Positions 51,600-60,336 of a DNA stretch of 64,000 nucleotides are shown here, one piece after another. The notes under the pieces are model-generated. The model saw only the letters and a program-made list of their open reading frames with translations, was not told the DNA's origin and did no database searches. The stretch's first letter is position 1, and each line of letters opens with the position of its first letter. This DNA is from Flavobacterium sp. 9AF (GTDB lineage Bacteria; Bacteroidota; Bacteroidia; Flavobacteriales; Flavobacteriaceae), in assembly GCF_902506265.1 (NCBI RefSeq), contig NZ_LR733556.1:1607971-1671970 (forward strand). Reading direction: 5' to 3'. The position numbers were made by a program, and so were the translations under genes.

Positions 51600-54200
51600 A
51601 TGAAAATAAAAAGTTTTAGATTAGACAGAAATTACTTATCGCTATCTTTAATTTGTCTTCTTCTACTTATTGGACAACATTCTGAAGCACAAAGTAGAAA
51701 AAAAAGAAAAGAAAAAGAAGCTGCAGCTTTAGCAGCAAAAGAAAAAAAGAGCGACAAGAAAACCATTGCGGAATTAATCAAACAAAGTAAAAAAATAGAA
51801 GGTCTTTTTACCATCTACCAAGACACAGTGAATGGAAGCATTCAAATGCTTGTTAAGGAAGACCAAATAGGAAAAAACTTTATTTACTTCAATCAAATTG
51901 CCGATGGAGCAGCCGATATCGGTCAATTTAGAGGTTCTTATGGAGAATCTGTAGTATTTAAAGTAGAGAAATATTTTGATAAAATTGAATTTATTACACA
52001 AAATACTTCTTTTTATTTCGATCCAAACAATCCCATTTCAAAATCGCAAGATGCAAATTTGAGCCATGGGAATATGGCAAGTGAGAAAATATTAGCATCT
52101 GATACAGAAAAAAAAATATACTTAATATCGGCAAATGACCTTTTTTTAAAAGAGACCTTGTCACAAATAAAACCTTCAAAATCTCCATCTGCTTCACCTT
52201 TCTCCTTTTCATTAGGTAACTTAGACAAAGATAAAACTAAGATAAATGCTATAAGAAATTATCCTGAAAATACTGATGTTGCTGTAGAATATGTTTATTC
52301 TAATCCCTCTGTTTTAAATAACGGTTCAAACTCTTTATCTGATGGTAGAAATGTAAGCATAAAAGTGTATCATAGTTTTATCGCAATACCTGAAAACAAT
52401 TATGAAATTCGTCTTGATGACCCAAGAGTAGGTTATTTCACCACAGAAGTTAATGATCAAACAGCGACAAATTCAACTCCTTACAGAGATTTAATTCATC
52501 GCTGGAATCTAGTAAAAAAAGACCCAAATCTTCCTCTATCTGAACCAGTCACTCCTATTACTTGGTGGATAGAAAACACGACACCAATAGAATGGAGACA
52601 AACTATTACCGAAGGTGTGCTAGAATGGAACAAAGCTTTTGAAAAAGCTGGATTTAAAAACGCTATGGTCGTTAAAATCCAACCTGATGACGCAACTTGG
52701 GATGCTGGTGATATTCGTTACAATGTATTAAGATGGACTTCCTCACCTAACCCAGCATTTGGAGGCTATGGACCAAGTTTTGTAAATCCATTAACGGGTG
52801 AAATTTTAGGAGCTGACATAATGCTAGAATATGTACATTTTACCAATAGAGTTTTATATGATAAATTATATGATTTATCTGCTAGTGCAACAAATGAAGA
52901 ATTAAATACTTCAAAAACCAATCCTCATTTTTGCTCACTTGGACATATTATGCACGAAAACACGATGTTCGGTCAAGCGCTTCTTAGCACTGTAGCTAAT
53001 TCTGATTTAGAAATGGCACGCATGAAAAAAGAAGCCATGCTCGCTTTGGTAATGCACGAAGTAGGTCATACTTTAGGTTTAAACCACAATATGAAAGCAA
53101 GTCATATTTTTTCGCCAGAGCAATTAAACAACCCTGATTTTATTAAAGGTAAAGCTTTAACTGGTTCGGTAATGGATTATGCAGATATTAACATTACATT
53201 AGACAGAACAAAACAAGGACAATATTATGATACTTCAGTAGGCCCATATGATATTTGGGCAATACAATTTGGTTATACTCCTTTCCCATCGGAATTAGAA
53301 AAAAAATCCTTATTAAATAAATCTACACAACCAGAATTAATTTTTGGTAATGATGCTGATGACATGCGTTCTCCTGGTAAAGCTATTGACCCAAGAGTAA
53401 TGATAGGAGATTTATCTAATGACCCTATAACTTATTCGATAAACCGTTTTAAATTGGTTGACAATACAATGAAAGAGGTAAAAGATAAATTTACTAAATC
53501 TGGTGAATCATATCATGAATTGAGGAGGGTTTATTATTTATTAAGCAATCAAAAGAACATTGCTGCTGGAGTCATTTCGAGGTTCATTGGTGGTGTTTAT
53601 GTGGATAGAGCTATGGCTGGACAACTATCCGAAGCTAAACCCTACACTCCTGTTAGTTTGGAGGATCAAAAAAGAGCAATGAATGCACTAGAAACCTATG
53701 TATTTTCACCTAATGCTTTTAATGCGCCTAACGAACTTTATAACTTTTTAGCCATGCAGCGAAGAGGATATAACTTTTTTAATGGTCCTGAAGATCCAAA
53801 AATTCATTCACAAGTTTTACAATATCAAACCAATATCTTAGATCATATATTGCATTTTAATACTTTACAAAGAATTGTTGACAGCGAATTATATGGAAAT
53901 AAATACCATTTAACTAATTTTATGGCCGATTTAAGTAATGCTATTTTTAAAGCAGATGTTTATAGTAACATTAATACTTTTAGACAAAATTTACAAGCCG
54001 AATACACGAATCGATTAATTGAAATAGCAAAAAACGATCCTAAAAATAAAAATTCTAATGTAGTTAAATCAGTTGCCTTACAAAACTTAAAAACTATAAG
54101 AAAAATGCTATCCACTCCAGCGAGTATCGATTTATCGACTAAAGCTCATAAGGATTATTTAGTAACTCTAATCGACAATAATTTGAAAGAAATAAAATAA
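51600..54200 (+). CDS. Zinc metalloprotease, DUF5117/DUF5118 family
   Basis: 866-aa exported protease. Signal sequence about 1-31 (ending SEAQ), a basic Ala/Lys-rich segment (about 32-62), the DUF5118 and DUF5117 domains (about 55-420), then a metzincin-like site HEVGHTLGLNH (about 483-493; His-Glu-x2-His-x2-Gly-x2-His) with the Met-turn in GSVMDYADI. The C-terminal part is helical. Predicted to cleave proteins in the periplasm or at the cell surface. There is no T9SS sorting domain, so it may stay periplasmic. Confidence 0.9.
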   Translation: MKIKSFRLDRNYLSLSLICLLLLIGQHSEAQSRKKRKEKEAAALAAKEKKSDKKTIAELIKQSKKIEGLFTIYQDTVNGSIQMLVKEDQIGKNFIYFNQIADGAADIGQFRGSYGESVVFKVEKYFDKIEFITQNTSFYFDPNNPISKSQDANLSHGNMASEKILASDTEKKIYLISANDLFLKETLSQIKPSKSPSASPFSFSLGNLDKDKTKINAIRNYPENTDVAVEYVYSNPSVLNNGSNSLSDGRNVSIKVYHSFIAIPENNYEIRLDDPRVGYFTTEVNDQTATNSTPYRDLIHRWNLVKKDPNLPLSEPVTPITWWIENTTPIEWRQTITEGVLEWNKAFEKAGFKNAMVVKIQPDDATWDAGDIRYNVLRWTSSPNPAFGGYGPSFVNPLTGEILGADIMLEYVHFTNRVLYDKLYDLSASATNEELNTSKTNPHFCSLGHIMHENTMFGQALLSTVANSDLEMARMKKEAMLALVMHEVGHTLGLNHNMKASHIFSPEQLNNPDFIKGKALTGSVMDYADINITLDRTKQGQYYDTSVGPYDIWAIQFGYTPFPSELEKKSLLNKSTQPELIFGNDADDMRSPGKAIDPRVMIGDLSNDPITYSINRFKLVDNTMKEVKDKFTKSGESYHELRRVYYLLSNQKNIAAGVISRFIGGVYVDRAMAGQLSEAKPYTPVSLEDQKRAMNALETYVFSPNAFNAPNELYNFLAMQRRGYNFFNGPEDPKIHSQVLQYQTNILDHILHFNTLQRIVDSELYGNKYHLTNFMADLSNAIFKADVYSNINTFRQNLQAEYTNRLIEIAKNDPKNKNSNVVKSVALQNLKTIRKMLSTPASIDLSTKAHKDYLVTLIDNNLKEIK

Positions 54201-54224
54201 GCTTACTTTTCTTTTTAAAACAAT

Positions 54225-54260
54225 AAAGCGTCCAAAATTTAAAATGGGCGCTTATTTTTT
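54225..54260 (+). terminator. Intrinsic terminator
   Basis: AAGCGTCC with GGGCGCTT (one G-U pair), inner AAAATT pairing, then T6. Confidence 0.8.
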
Positions 54261-54346
54261 ATACAAAATTTAAAAAGCAAAAAGGCTACACTACAAATAA
54301 TTTATAATATATTTTATATAAAATTTTTATAAATATAACATTTTAC

Positions 54347-54354
54347 TATCTTCG
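54347..54354 (+). promoter_or_regulatory. -7-like element TATCTTCG
   Basis: Seven of eight matches to TAnnTTTG, 24 bp before the ATG of the saccharopine dehydrogenase gene. Confidence 0.45.
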
Positions 54355-54378
54355 TGTGATATTTTTGAAAATCTAATC

Positions 54379-55749
54379 ATGAGAAACATTTTAGTTATTG
54401 GTGCTGGAAGAAGTGCCTCATCTTTAATCAAATATTTATTAGAAAAATCTGAAAAAGAAAAATTACATATAACTATTGCTGATTTATCTTTAGAATTAGC
54501 TGAAAAAAAAGCAGGCAATCACCCAAATGCCAGACCTATTTTATTTGATATTTTAAATGCTGAACAAAGAAAAAAGGAGATTGAAAGAGCAGATATTGTT
54601 GTATCGATGCTACCAGCATATATGCATTTAGATGTAGCAAAAGATTGTCTTTATTATAACAAACATATGGTAACTGCTTCATATGTAAGTCCGGCCATGC
54701 AAGAGTTAGATTCTGAAGCAAAAGAAAAAGGATTGATTTTTATGAATGAAATAGGTCTAGATCCAGGAATAGACCATATGAGCGCAATGAAAATCATAGA
54801 TGAAATAAGGGACAAAGGAGGAAAAATGATATTGTTTGAATCCTTTTGTGGTGGATTAGTTGCTCCAGAAAGTGACACTAATTTATGGAATTATAAATTC
54901 ACTTGGAATCCAAGAAATGTAGTCTTAGCAGGTCAAGGTGGCGCTGCTAAATTCATTCAAGAAGGCACATATAAATACATTCCATATAATAAACTATTTA
55001 GAAGAACCGAATTCTTAGAAGTAGAAGGTTTTGGAAGATTTGAAGCCTATGCTAATAGAGATTCTTTAAAATATAGAGAAGTATATGGTTTAGAAAACGC
55101 GCTTACTGTTTATCGAGGTACTATAAGAAGAGTTGGCTACTCTAGAGCTTGGGATATTTTGGTTCAACTAGGTATGACAGATGATTCTTATACCATTGAT
55201 AACTCAGAAAATATGACGTATAGAGAGTTTACCAATTCTTTCTTACCTTATCATCCAACCGATACGGTAGAAATTAAATTAAGACATGCGCAAAAAATAG
55301 ATCAAGACGATATTATTTGGGATAAACTGTTAGAATTGGATTTATTTAATGGCGAGAAAAAAATCGGTTTAAAAAAAGCAACTCCAGCTCAAATTTTAGA
55401 AAAAATACTATCTGAGAAATGGACTCTTGAACCAAATGATAAGGATATGATTGTTATGTATCACAAATTTGGATATGAAATAGAAAACAATAAGTACCAA
55501 ATAGACGCTACTATGGTTTGTATTGGCGATGACCAAACCTATACTGCTATGGCAAAAACAGTAGGACTTCCTGTTGCTATTGCAACTCTTAAAATATTAA
55601 ATGGTGAAATCAATTCATCTGGTGTACAATTACCCATTTCAAAAGAAATTTATATGCCTATATTAGAAGAACTAGAAGATTACGGGGTAACATTTAAAGA
55701 AATGAAAGTAGATTATATGGGCTATAATCCTTTAAATGTAAGCAGTTAA
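54379..55749 (+). CDS. Saccharopine dehydrogenase-family protein
   Basis: 456-aa NAD(P)-dependent oxidoreductase. Rossmann motif ILVIGAGRSASSLIKYLL at the N-terminus, VVSMLPAYMHLDVAKDCL, then NEIGLDPGIDHMSAMKII (about 125-142) and FCGGLVAPESDTN, typical of saccharopine dehydrogenases acting at the glutamate-forming end of lysine metabolism. The C-terminal domain is complete. An Lrp-type regulator gene begins 83 bp downstream on the same strand, which fits amino-acid-linked control. Confidence 0.88.
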   Translation: MRNILVIGAGRSASSLIKYLLEKSEKEKLHITIADLSLELAEKKAGNHPNARPILFDILNAEQRKKEIERADIVVSMLPAYMHLDVAKDCLYYNKHMVTASYVSPAMQELDSEAKEKGLIFMNEIGLDPGIDHMSAMKIIDEIRDKGGKMILFESFCGGLVAPESDTNLWNYKFTWNPRNVVLAGQGGAAKFIQEGTYKYIPYNKLFRRTEFLEVEGFGRFEAYANRDSLKYREVYGLENALTVYRGTIRRVGYSRAWDILVQLGMTDDSYTIDNSENMTYREFTNSFLPYHPTDTVEIKLRHAQKIDQDDIIWDKLLELDLFNGEKKIGLKKATPAQILEKILSEKWTLEPNDKDMIVMYHKFGYEIENNKYQIDATMVCIGDDQTYTAMAKTVGLPVAIATLKILNGEINSSGVQLPISKEIYMPILEELEDYGVTFKEMKVDYMGYNPLNVSS

Positions 55750-55832
55750 AGAATATATATTTAAAACAAATATTCTAATTTTAATTACTAAATTAGTAGT
55801 TTTATCCATTTACACTTACAAACAAAACAAAC

Positions 55833-56303
55833 ATGAAAGTAAATCAGTTACAAATTGAAATAGACGGAATTGACAAAGAAATTCTACGTGATCTTATGGA
55901 AGATGCTAGAAAACCCATTTTACAAATCGCAAAAAAAATAGGAATTTCTGGAGCTGCCATCCATCAAAGGTTGAGGAAATTAGAACAAGCAGGTGTAATT
56001 TCTGGCTCAAAGTTTACTGTTGACATAAAAGTTTTAGGCTATTCCACAATGGCTTTTGTAGGAGTATATTTAGAAAAAGCATCAAGTAATTCTGATGCAG
56101 TAAAAGAACTTAAAAAAATACCTGAAGTATTAGAATGTCACTATACTACTGGAAATTGGAGTATCTTAATAAAAATCATTTGTAAAGACAATGAGCATTT
56201 AATGCAATTATTAAATAAAAAAATTCAGGCAATTAATGGCGTGTCTAGAACAGAAACTTTTATATCGCTAGAACAACAAATAGATAGACAGATACAATTC
56301 TAA
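55833..56303 (+). CDS. Lrp/AsnC-family transcriptional regulator
   Basis: 156 aa. N-terminal winged helix-turn-helix (about 10-60: IDGIDKEILRDLMEDARKPI, IGISGAAIHQRLRKLEQAGVISG) and a C-terminal RAM effector-binding domain (about 70-150: YSTMAFVGVYLEKAS, VLECHYTTGNWSILIKI). These proteins form octamers that respond to amino acids. Placement after the saccharopine dehydrogenase gene suggests lysine or branched-chain amino acid control; the true targets are not visible. Confidence 0.9.
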   Translation: MKVNQLQIEIDGIDKEILRDLMEDARKPILQIAKKIGISGAAIHQRLRKLEQAGVISGSKFTVDIKVLGYSTMAFVGVYLEKASSNSDAVKELKKIPEVLECHYTTGNWSILIKIICKDNEHLMQLLNKKIQAINGVSRTETFISLEQQIDRQIQF

Positions 56304-56323
56304 ATATCTAAATCTATATAAAT

Positions 56324-56360
56324 AAAAAAAGTCCAAATTTTGAAAATTTGGACTCTTTTT
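56324..56360. terminator. Bidirectional terminator
   Basis: Stem AGTCCAAATTT with AAATTTGGACT, loop TGA, A and T runs on both sides; between lrp and the convergent yugP-like gene. Confidence 0.9.
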
Positions 56361-56378
56361 TATATTACAACTAAACAT

Positions 56379-57077
56379 TTAATCTCTAGAACCTAGAATT
56401 CGAAATGCCCAATATAAAAGCGATGCTAATGATCCTAGTGCAGCTACAACATAAGTCCTTGCTGCCCATTTTAAAGAGTCTTCAGCTCCAGCATATTCTT
56501 GTTGCGTTAACATGTTTTTGTTTTTTAACCATGCTAAAGCTCTATTACTAGCATCATATTCTACTGGTAAAGTAATAAAACTAAACAAAGTAGCCACTGA
56601 CATTAAAATTAAACCTGCCACAGCAACATAAAACCCAATACTTGTTTTAGCCGCAAATCCTAAAATTAAACCACCCATAATTAACCATTGCGATAATCCT
56701 GAAGACACATTTACCATAGGCACCATTTTTGAACGCATCGTTAACCAACTATAAGCCTGAGCATGTTGTACAGCATGACCACATTCATGTGCTGCTACTG
56801 CTGCTGCTGCTGCATTCCTTTGATTATAAACTGCTTCACTCAAATTAACAGTTTTATTTACTGGATTATAGTGGTCTGTCAATTGACCTGATGTAGATAT
56901 CACTTTTACATCATATATACCATTGTCTGCTAACATTTTTTCTGCAATTTCAGCTCCACTCATTCCATTTTGTAAATGTCTTTTGGAATAATAAGCAAAC
57001 TTACTTTTTAATTTAGCACTTACTAACCAGCTAAAAAGGGCAATACCACCAATTAATATTAAATAAGTAAAATCCAT
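56379..57077 (-). CDS. Zinc metallopeptidase, YugP family
   Basis: 232-aa membrane peptidase. One N-terminal helix, then AAHECGHAVQHAQAY (about 95-109) with the HExxH zinc site, a downstream Glu in LPVEYDASNRAL, and three to four further helices. YugP-like peptidases sit in the inner membrane with the active site facing the cytoplasm or membrane surface and have unknown substrates. A 7-bp-arm inverted repeat lies 62 bp upstream. Confidence 0.88.
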   Translation of the reverse strand: MDFTYLILIGGIALFSWLVSAKLKSKFAYYSKRHLQNGMSGAEIAEKMLADNGIYDVKVISTSGQLTDHYNPVNKTVNLSEAVYNQRNAAAAAVAAHECGHAVQHAQAYSWLTMRSKMVPMVNVSSGLSQWLIMGGLILGFAAKTSIGFYVAVAGLILMSVATLFSFITLPVEYDASNRALAWLKNKNMLTQQEYAGAEDSLKWAARTYVVAALGSLASLLYWAFRILGSRD

Positions 57078-57138
57078 AATTTAATTTTTAAAACATAAAG
57101 TTAGTAAATAAATAGCAAAATACATTCCATTTTTTAAA

Positions 57139-57162
57139 AATGACAGTTTGGCATTTGTCATT
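57139..57162. promoter_or_regulatory. Inverted repeat upstream of yugP-like gene
   Basis: AATGACA-N10-TGTCATT, with TTTGGCA in the loop. It may be an operator for the yugP-like gene; no T run supports a terminator. Apart from this, 57078-57332 holds nothing I can identify. Confidence 0.35.
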
Positions 57163-57332
57163 ACAAGAAAGCCACTTAAAACATACTATAATTTAAAAAT
57201 TAAAGGTCTGTATTTTATAAAAGCTATGACATTAGCCTTTTACCAACAAAAAAAACTATAGAATTTTACAGCATCAAAAAAAACGGAAGCAAAATTCTAG
57301 TTTTTTTAAATCATCAATTATAATCAAAAAAC

Positions 57333-58199
57333 ATGAAAAAATTTATTTTCTTATTTGGCATATTAGCCATAACATCATCCATCTCAGCCCAAAATGTTCT
57401 TACAGAAAATTTTGATAATTTAAGTTGGCTTATTCCTAATGGATGGATAATTCACAACTCTAGTGAACCTTTAGGTTCAAGTTCTTGGGGTTCACCTAAC
57501 AATCACTTTCCTCCTTATAATGGTGGAAACAGTTCTTTTATTGCAGTAAATCATCAATCAACAGGAAATATTGGCACAATAAGCAATTGGCTTATAACAC
57601 CTACTGTATTATTAAACAATGGAGATATCATTAGTTTTTACACAAGAACAGATCATGGTATTTACCCAGACAGACTTGAATTAAGAATTAGCACAAATGG
57701 CGATGCTACTATTTTACCCACTTCTTCAAGCAGCTCTCTAGGAGATTTTTCCACTTTAGTCTTAACAGTTAATCCTAACTTAATAGCTAGTGAATATCCT
57801 ACTACTTGGACTAATTACTCCTATACTATTAGTGGTTTAAGTCAGGCAACAAATTGCAAAGTAGCTTTTAGATATTATGTTACCAATGCGGGTGCAAATG
57901 CTCCTAATTCAGATTTTATTGGCATTGATGCAGTAACAATTTCAAGTTCTACACTAAGTAATCCTAATTTCCAGCCTGATGAAGTATCTCTTTATCCTAA
58001 TCCTTCTACCGATTTAGTTACAATTAATACAGATAAAGACATAAAAAAAATAGAATGTTTTGACTTGTTAGGAAGAAAAACGAATATTCCCCTTCATCAA
58101 AACAAAACAATTAGCTTAAGCAATCTAAAAAAGGGTCATTATATTTTAAAAATAACTATTGATGATAATGCAATTACAAAATCTATCGTTAAAAATTAA
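57333..58199 (+). CDS. Secreted choice-of-anchor-J-like protein with T9SS sorting domain
   Basis: 288-aa exported protein. Signal peptide about 1-19 (ending SAQ). The body (about 20-205: LTENFDNLSWLIPNGW, NWLITPTVLLNNGDIISFYTRTDH, CKVAFRYYVTN, DFIGIDAVTI) matches the MAM-like choice-of-anchor-J beta-sandwich. A T9SS type A domain closes it (VSLYPNPSTDLV, IECFDLLGRKT, LKKGHYILKI). Probably secreted or surface bound; binding target unknown. The following lipoprotein gene starts 4 bp after its stop, so both are likely co-transcribed. Confidence 0.82.
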   Translation: MKKFIFLFGILAITSSISAQNVLTENFDNLSWLIPNGWIIHNSSEPLGSSSWGSPNNHFPPYNGGNSSFIAVNHQSTGNIGTISNWLITPTVLLNNGDIISFYTRTDHGIYPDRLELRISTNGDATILPTSSSSSLGDFSTLVLTVNPNLIASEYPTTWTNYSYTISGLSQATNCKVAFRYYVTNAGANAPNSDFIGIDAVTISSSTLSNPNFQPDEVSLYPNPSTDLVTINTDKDIKKIECFDLLGRKTNIPLHQNKTISLSNLKKGHYILKITIDDNAITKSIVKN

Positions 58200-58203
58200 G
58201 ATT

Positions 58204-58626
58204 ATGAAAAACATAATATATATATTATTTTTCTTAAGTGTATTCATACTATTTATCTCTTGTAGTAATGAACTACCAGCAGATCATTATATTCAACGAT
58301 TTAGTAGAAATATCTCTTTTAAAATTATTGGGGAATACAGTGGGGAATTATCAATAAGTTATTCAAATCCAAATGACAATCATGGTGTTACACCAGGAGA
58401 AATTACCACTGTATTACCATGGCAAAAGGATATACTTTATAACGAATCAACTAAATTAACGGGTTTAAGCATCAAAGGAAGTGATGGCCTACCTAATGAA
58501 ATTGTACAGTTATTAATCTATGCTGACGGTGAATTGATAGAAACAGAATTTGCTATTGCTGATGAAAATGGGAAAATTTACGGTGAAACTAGCATCATTT
58601 ACTTCTATCATAATCCTAATAACTAA
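58204..58626 (+). CDS. Small lipoprotein of unknown function
   Basis: 140 aa from the ATG at 58204, which begins a lipoprotein signal (lipobox LFISC, Cys20); upstream in-frame ATGs would overlap the previous gene by up to 45 bp and spoil the signal. The mature part is a single small beta-rich domain (SFKIIGEYSGELSISYSNPND, TVLPWQKDILYNES) without recognisable motif. Placed directly after a T9SS-sorted protein. Confidence 0.65.
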   Translation: MKNIIYILFFLSVFILFISCSNELPADHYIQRFSRNISFKIIGEYSGELSISYSNPNDNHGVTPGEITTVLPWQKDILYNESTKLTGLSIKGSDGLPNEIVQLLIYADGELIETEFAIADENGKIYGETSIIYFYHNPNN

Positions 58627-58710
58627 CTTGTTAACTATCCATTTAAACAGTATTAAGTCAAATAGTACTTACTTATTTCAATAAATTAATCCCATAAACA
58701 CAAACACAAA

Positions 58711-59208
58711 ATGAAAAAATTACTTTTATTAATTACTACTTTTTTAGCTACTTATAATTTAGCAAATGCACAAGCTCCTTTAGAAAATGGCAAATTACAA
58801 TTAAATGCAGGATTAGGAACTTCGGGTTGGGGTACACCTATATATGTAGGATTAGATTATGGCTTGGGTAACAACATTACTTTGGGGTCAGAAATTTCAT
58901 ATCGTTCATATGATAGTTACGGATTTAAAATGAGTATTCTTGGAATTCAAGGAAATGCAAATTATCATTTTAATGAGGTTTTAGAAATTCCAAGTCAATG
59001 GGATTTATATGCAGGACTAAGTCTTAATTACTACAATTGGAATTTTAAGGATGACTATGCTGAGCAAGTGGTAGATGATACCCATTTTGGCATAGGTATT
59101 CAAATTGGTGGGCGTTATTTTTTCACAGATAATTTTGCTATAAACTTAGAAGGCGGTGGTGGAAATGCAACAAGTGGTGGAAAAATAGGAATTACATATA
59201 AATTTTAA
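58711..59208 (+). CDS. Small outer-membrane beta-barrel protein
   Basis: 165-aa protein with signal peptide (about 1-20, ending ANAQ). The rest alternates hydrophobic and polar residues in eight short strands (LQLNAGLGTSGWGTPIYVGL, ITLGSEISYRSY, ILGIQGNANYHF, DLYAGLSLNYYNW, HFGIGIQIGGRYFF, FAINLEGGGG) and ends in Phe (IGITYKF), as expected for an OmpA/OmpW-like barrel. No OmpA peptidoglycan domain. Function unknown. Confidence 0.8.
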   Translation: MKKLLLLITTFLATYNLANAQAPLENGKLQLNAGLGTSGWGTPIYVGLDYGLGNNITLGSEISYRSYDSYGFKMSILGIQGNANYHFNEVLEIPSQWDLYAGLSLNYYNWNFKDDYAEQVVDDTHFGIGIQIGGRYFFTDNFAINLEGGGGNATSGGKIGITYKF

Positions 59209-59288
59209 ATGATTTAAAAACAGTTCACTGTTATTATGTACTCCTAATTTATTCCAAACAAATTTATTAACATTAAAAATAATTAATC

Positions 59289-59486
59289 ATGAAAAAAACA
59301 ATTTTAAGTTTAAAAAATGCTTCGCTTATTACAAAAGACGAACTAAAGAAAATTAATGGTGGGGTAAGTCTTGCTTGTTACCGAGTAATTTGTGGTCTTA
59401 CACAATCACAATGCAATGCGTATCCATTAATGATTTCTTACAATCCTTCAAATGGTTGTTGTTCCATTGAAACGGGTCGCTGTTAA
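59289..59486 (+). CDS. Double-glycine-leader peptide with six-cysteine core (1)
   Basis: 65-aa peptide. Leader MKKTILSLKNASLITKDELKKINGG (ends Gly24-Gly25) has the double-glycine form recognised by C39 peptidase-ABC exporters: ELKKINGG. The core has Cys in pattern C-x4-C-x6-C-x14-CC-x6-C, ending in Cys. The peptide encoded at 60019 has the same pattern with one spacing change, which argues for a real family. Likely an exported disulfide-rich or modified peptide such as a bacteriocin or signal; no exporter or modifying enzyme lies in the window. The leader residue count is 25; quoted key part ELKKINGG. Confidence 0.78.
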   Translation: MKKTILSLKNASLITKDELKKINGGVSLACYRVICGLTQSQCNAYPLMISYNPSNGCCSIETGRC

Positions 59487-59739
59487 AAAATTGCTATGAA
59501 AAAGATGGTTACTAATTAAAAAAGAAATTCTTTAATCAAAATAATAAGATGATAGACTAAAAAGGGTAATCAAATTGGTTTTTTGTAGTAAAACATTTCC
59601 AAATTGTACTCGCATTTGTTTTATCTCATCTTACTATTACATTGATAATAAGGTTAATTGTCCATAAGAAATTCATTATGGAAATATCATAAGGAATAAT
59701 AGTTTTTAATTTATACTATTATAATTTGTTTTGTTAAAT

Positions 59740-59768
59740 AAGGTGCTCAAAAATGAGCACCTTTTTTT
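59740..59768. terminator. Intrinsic terminator
   Basis: AAGGTGCTCA with TGAGCACCTT, followed by T7; ends the transcript of the first GG-leader peptide, with a long untranslated tail of about 250 bp. Confidence 0.85.
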
Positions 59769-59848
59769 GCAAATAATCTAATCTTTTATTCAAGTTTTTA
59801 ATTATTTAAATCCAAAAAACATCCTGATATCAGGTATAAAAAATCACT

Positions 59849-59885
59849 TATCTTAAGGTATTGTAATAAAGTATCTTATAAGGTA
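59849..59885. promoter_or_regulatory. Tandem near-palindromes upstream of second GG-leader gene
   Basis: TATCTTAAGGTA (59849-59860) and TATCTTATAAGGTA (59872-59885), each almost self-complementary and 24 bp apart centre to centre, about 135 bp before the ATG at 60019. They look like a double binding site for a dimeric regulator. Confidence 0.4.
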
Positions 59886-60018
59886 CATTTGAATAAAATG
59901 CTTCTAATCTTTTAGAAATAAAAAAGATTTCCATAAAAAATTGGAATTTAAAAATAATGTCAAAATCCCAATTGACATAAAGTGTTTGGGAACTATTAAT
60001 TTAATTTTTTAAACAATT

Positions 60019-60210
60019 ATGAAAAAATCAATTTTAAATTTAAAAGGAGTTCAAGAATTAAAAAGCGATGAACTAAAAAAAGTAAACGGTGGAGCTAATG
60101 GATGCTGGTTACAAGCTTGTGGTGTTACAAAAGAATACTGTGTAAATGAGTTACAAGGAATCTTTAACAAAAACACAGGATGCTGTGGATATGTCCCATT
60201 TTATTGCTAA
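60019..60210 (+). CDS. Double-glycine-leader peptide with six-cysteine core (2)
   Basis: 63-aa peptide, paralogue of the one at 59289. The leader begins MKKSILNLKG and ends SDELKKVNGG, a double-glycine site after residue 25. Core Cys pattern is C-x4-C-x6-C-x13-CC-x6-C, again ending in Cys, with little other identity to the first peptide beyond NG before CC. Conserved leader plus conserved Cys with divergent loops is typical for bacteriocin or immunologically variable peptides. The two genes are not in one operon: a terminator and a separate upstream region lie between them. Confidence 0.78.
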   Translation: MKKSILNLKGVQELKSDELKKVNGGANGCWLQACGVTKEYCVNELQGIFNKNTGCCGYVPFYC

Positions 60211-60303
60211 AATAAAATGAAAATTATCTTCAAAAGAACTCTTTTACTTTTCAATAAAAGTATGTGTCCTTTTAAGATAAAAACTTCTCTTATAAAAAAG
60301 AAA

Positions 60304-60330
60304 GGCTGTCTTTACAACAGCCATTCTTTT
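60304..60330. terminator. Bidirectional terminator
   Basis: GGCTGT with ACAGCC, A run on the left and ATTCTTTTT on the right, between the second GG-leader gene and the convergent membrane protein gene. Confidence 0.75.
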
Positions 60331-60336
60331 TAAAAT

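Larger units (their letters stand above)
59487..60018. other. 532-bp gene-poor region between the two GG-leader peptide genes
   Basis: No credible ORF. It holds a terminator at 59740-59768, a 12-bp palindrome CCTGATATCAGG at 59823-59834, and two near-palindromic repeats at 59849-59885. A weak inverted pair CCATAA/TTATGG lies near 59670. The rest is AT-rich with nothing I can assign. Confidence 0.6.

Noticed and set aside
59497..59520. Tiny ORF beginning MKK just after the first GG-leader gene, a possible peptide remnant
   Set aside because: Only seven codons and no similarity to the leader beyond MKK.
60218..60334. 38-codon ORF after the second GG-leader gene
   Set aside because: It runs through the terminator hairpin, has no leader or Cys pattern, and composition looks random.
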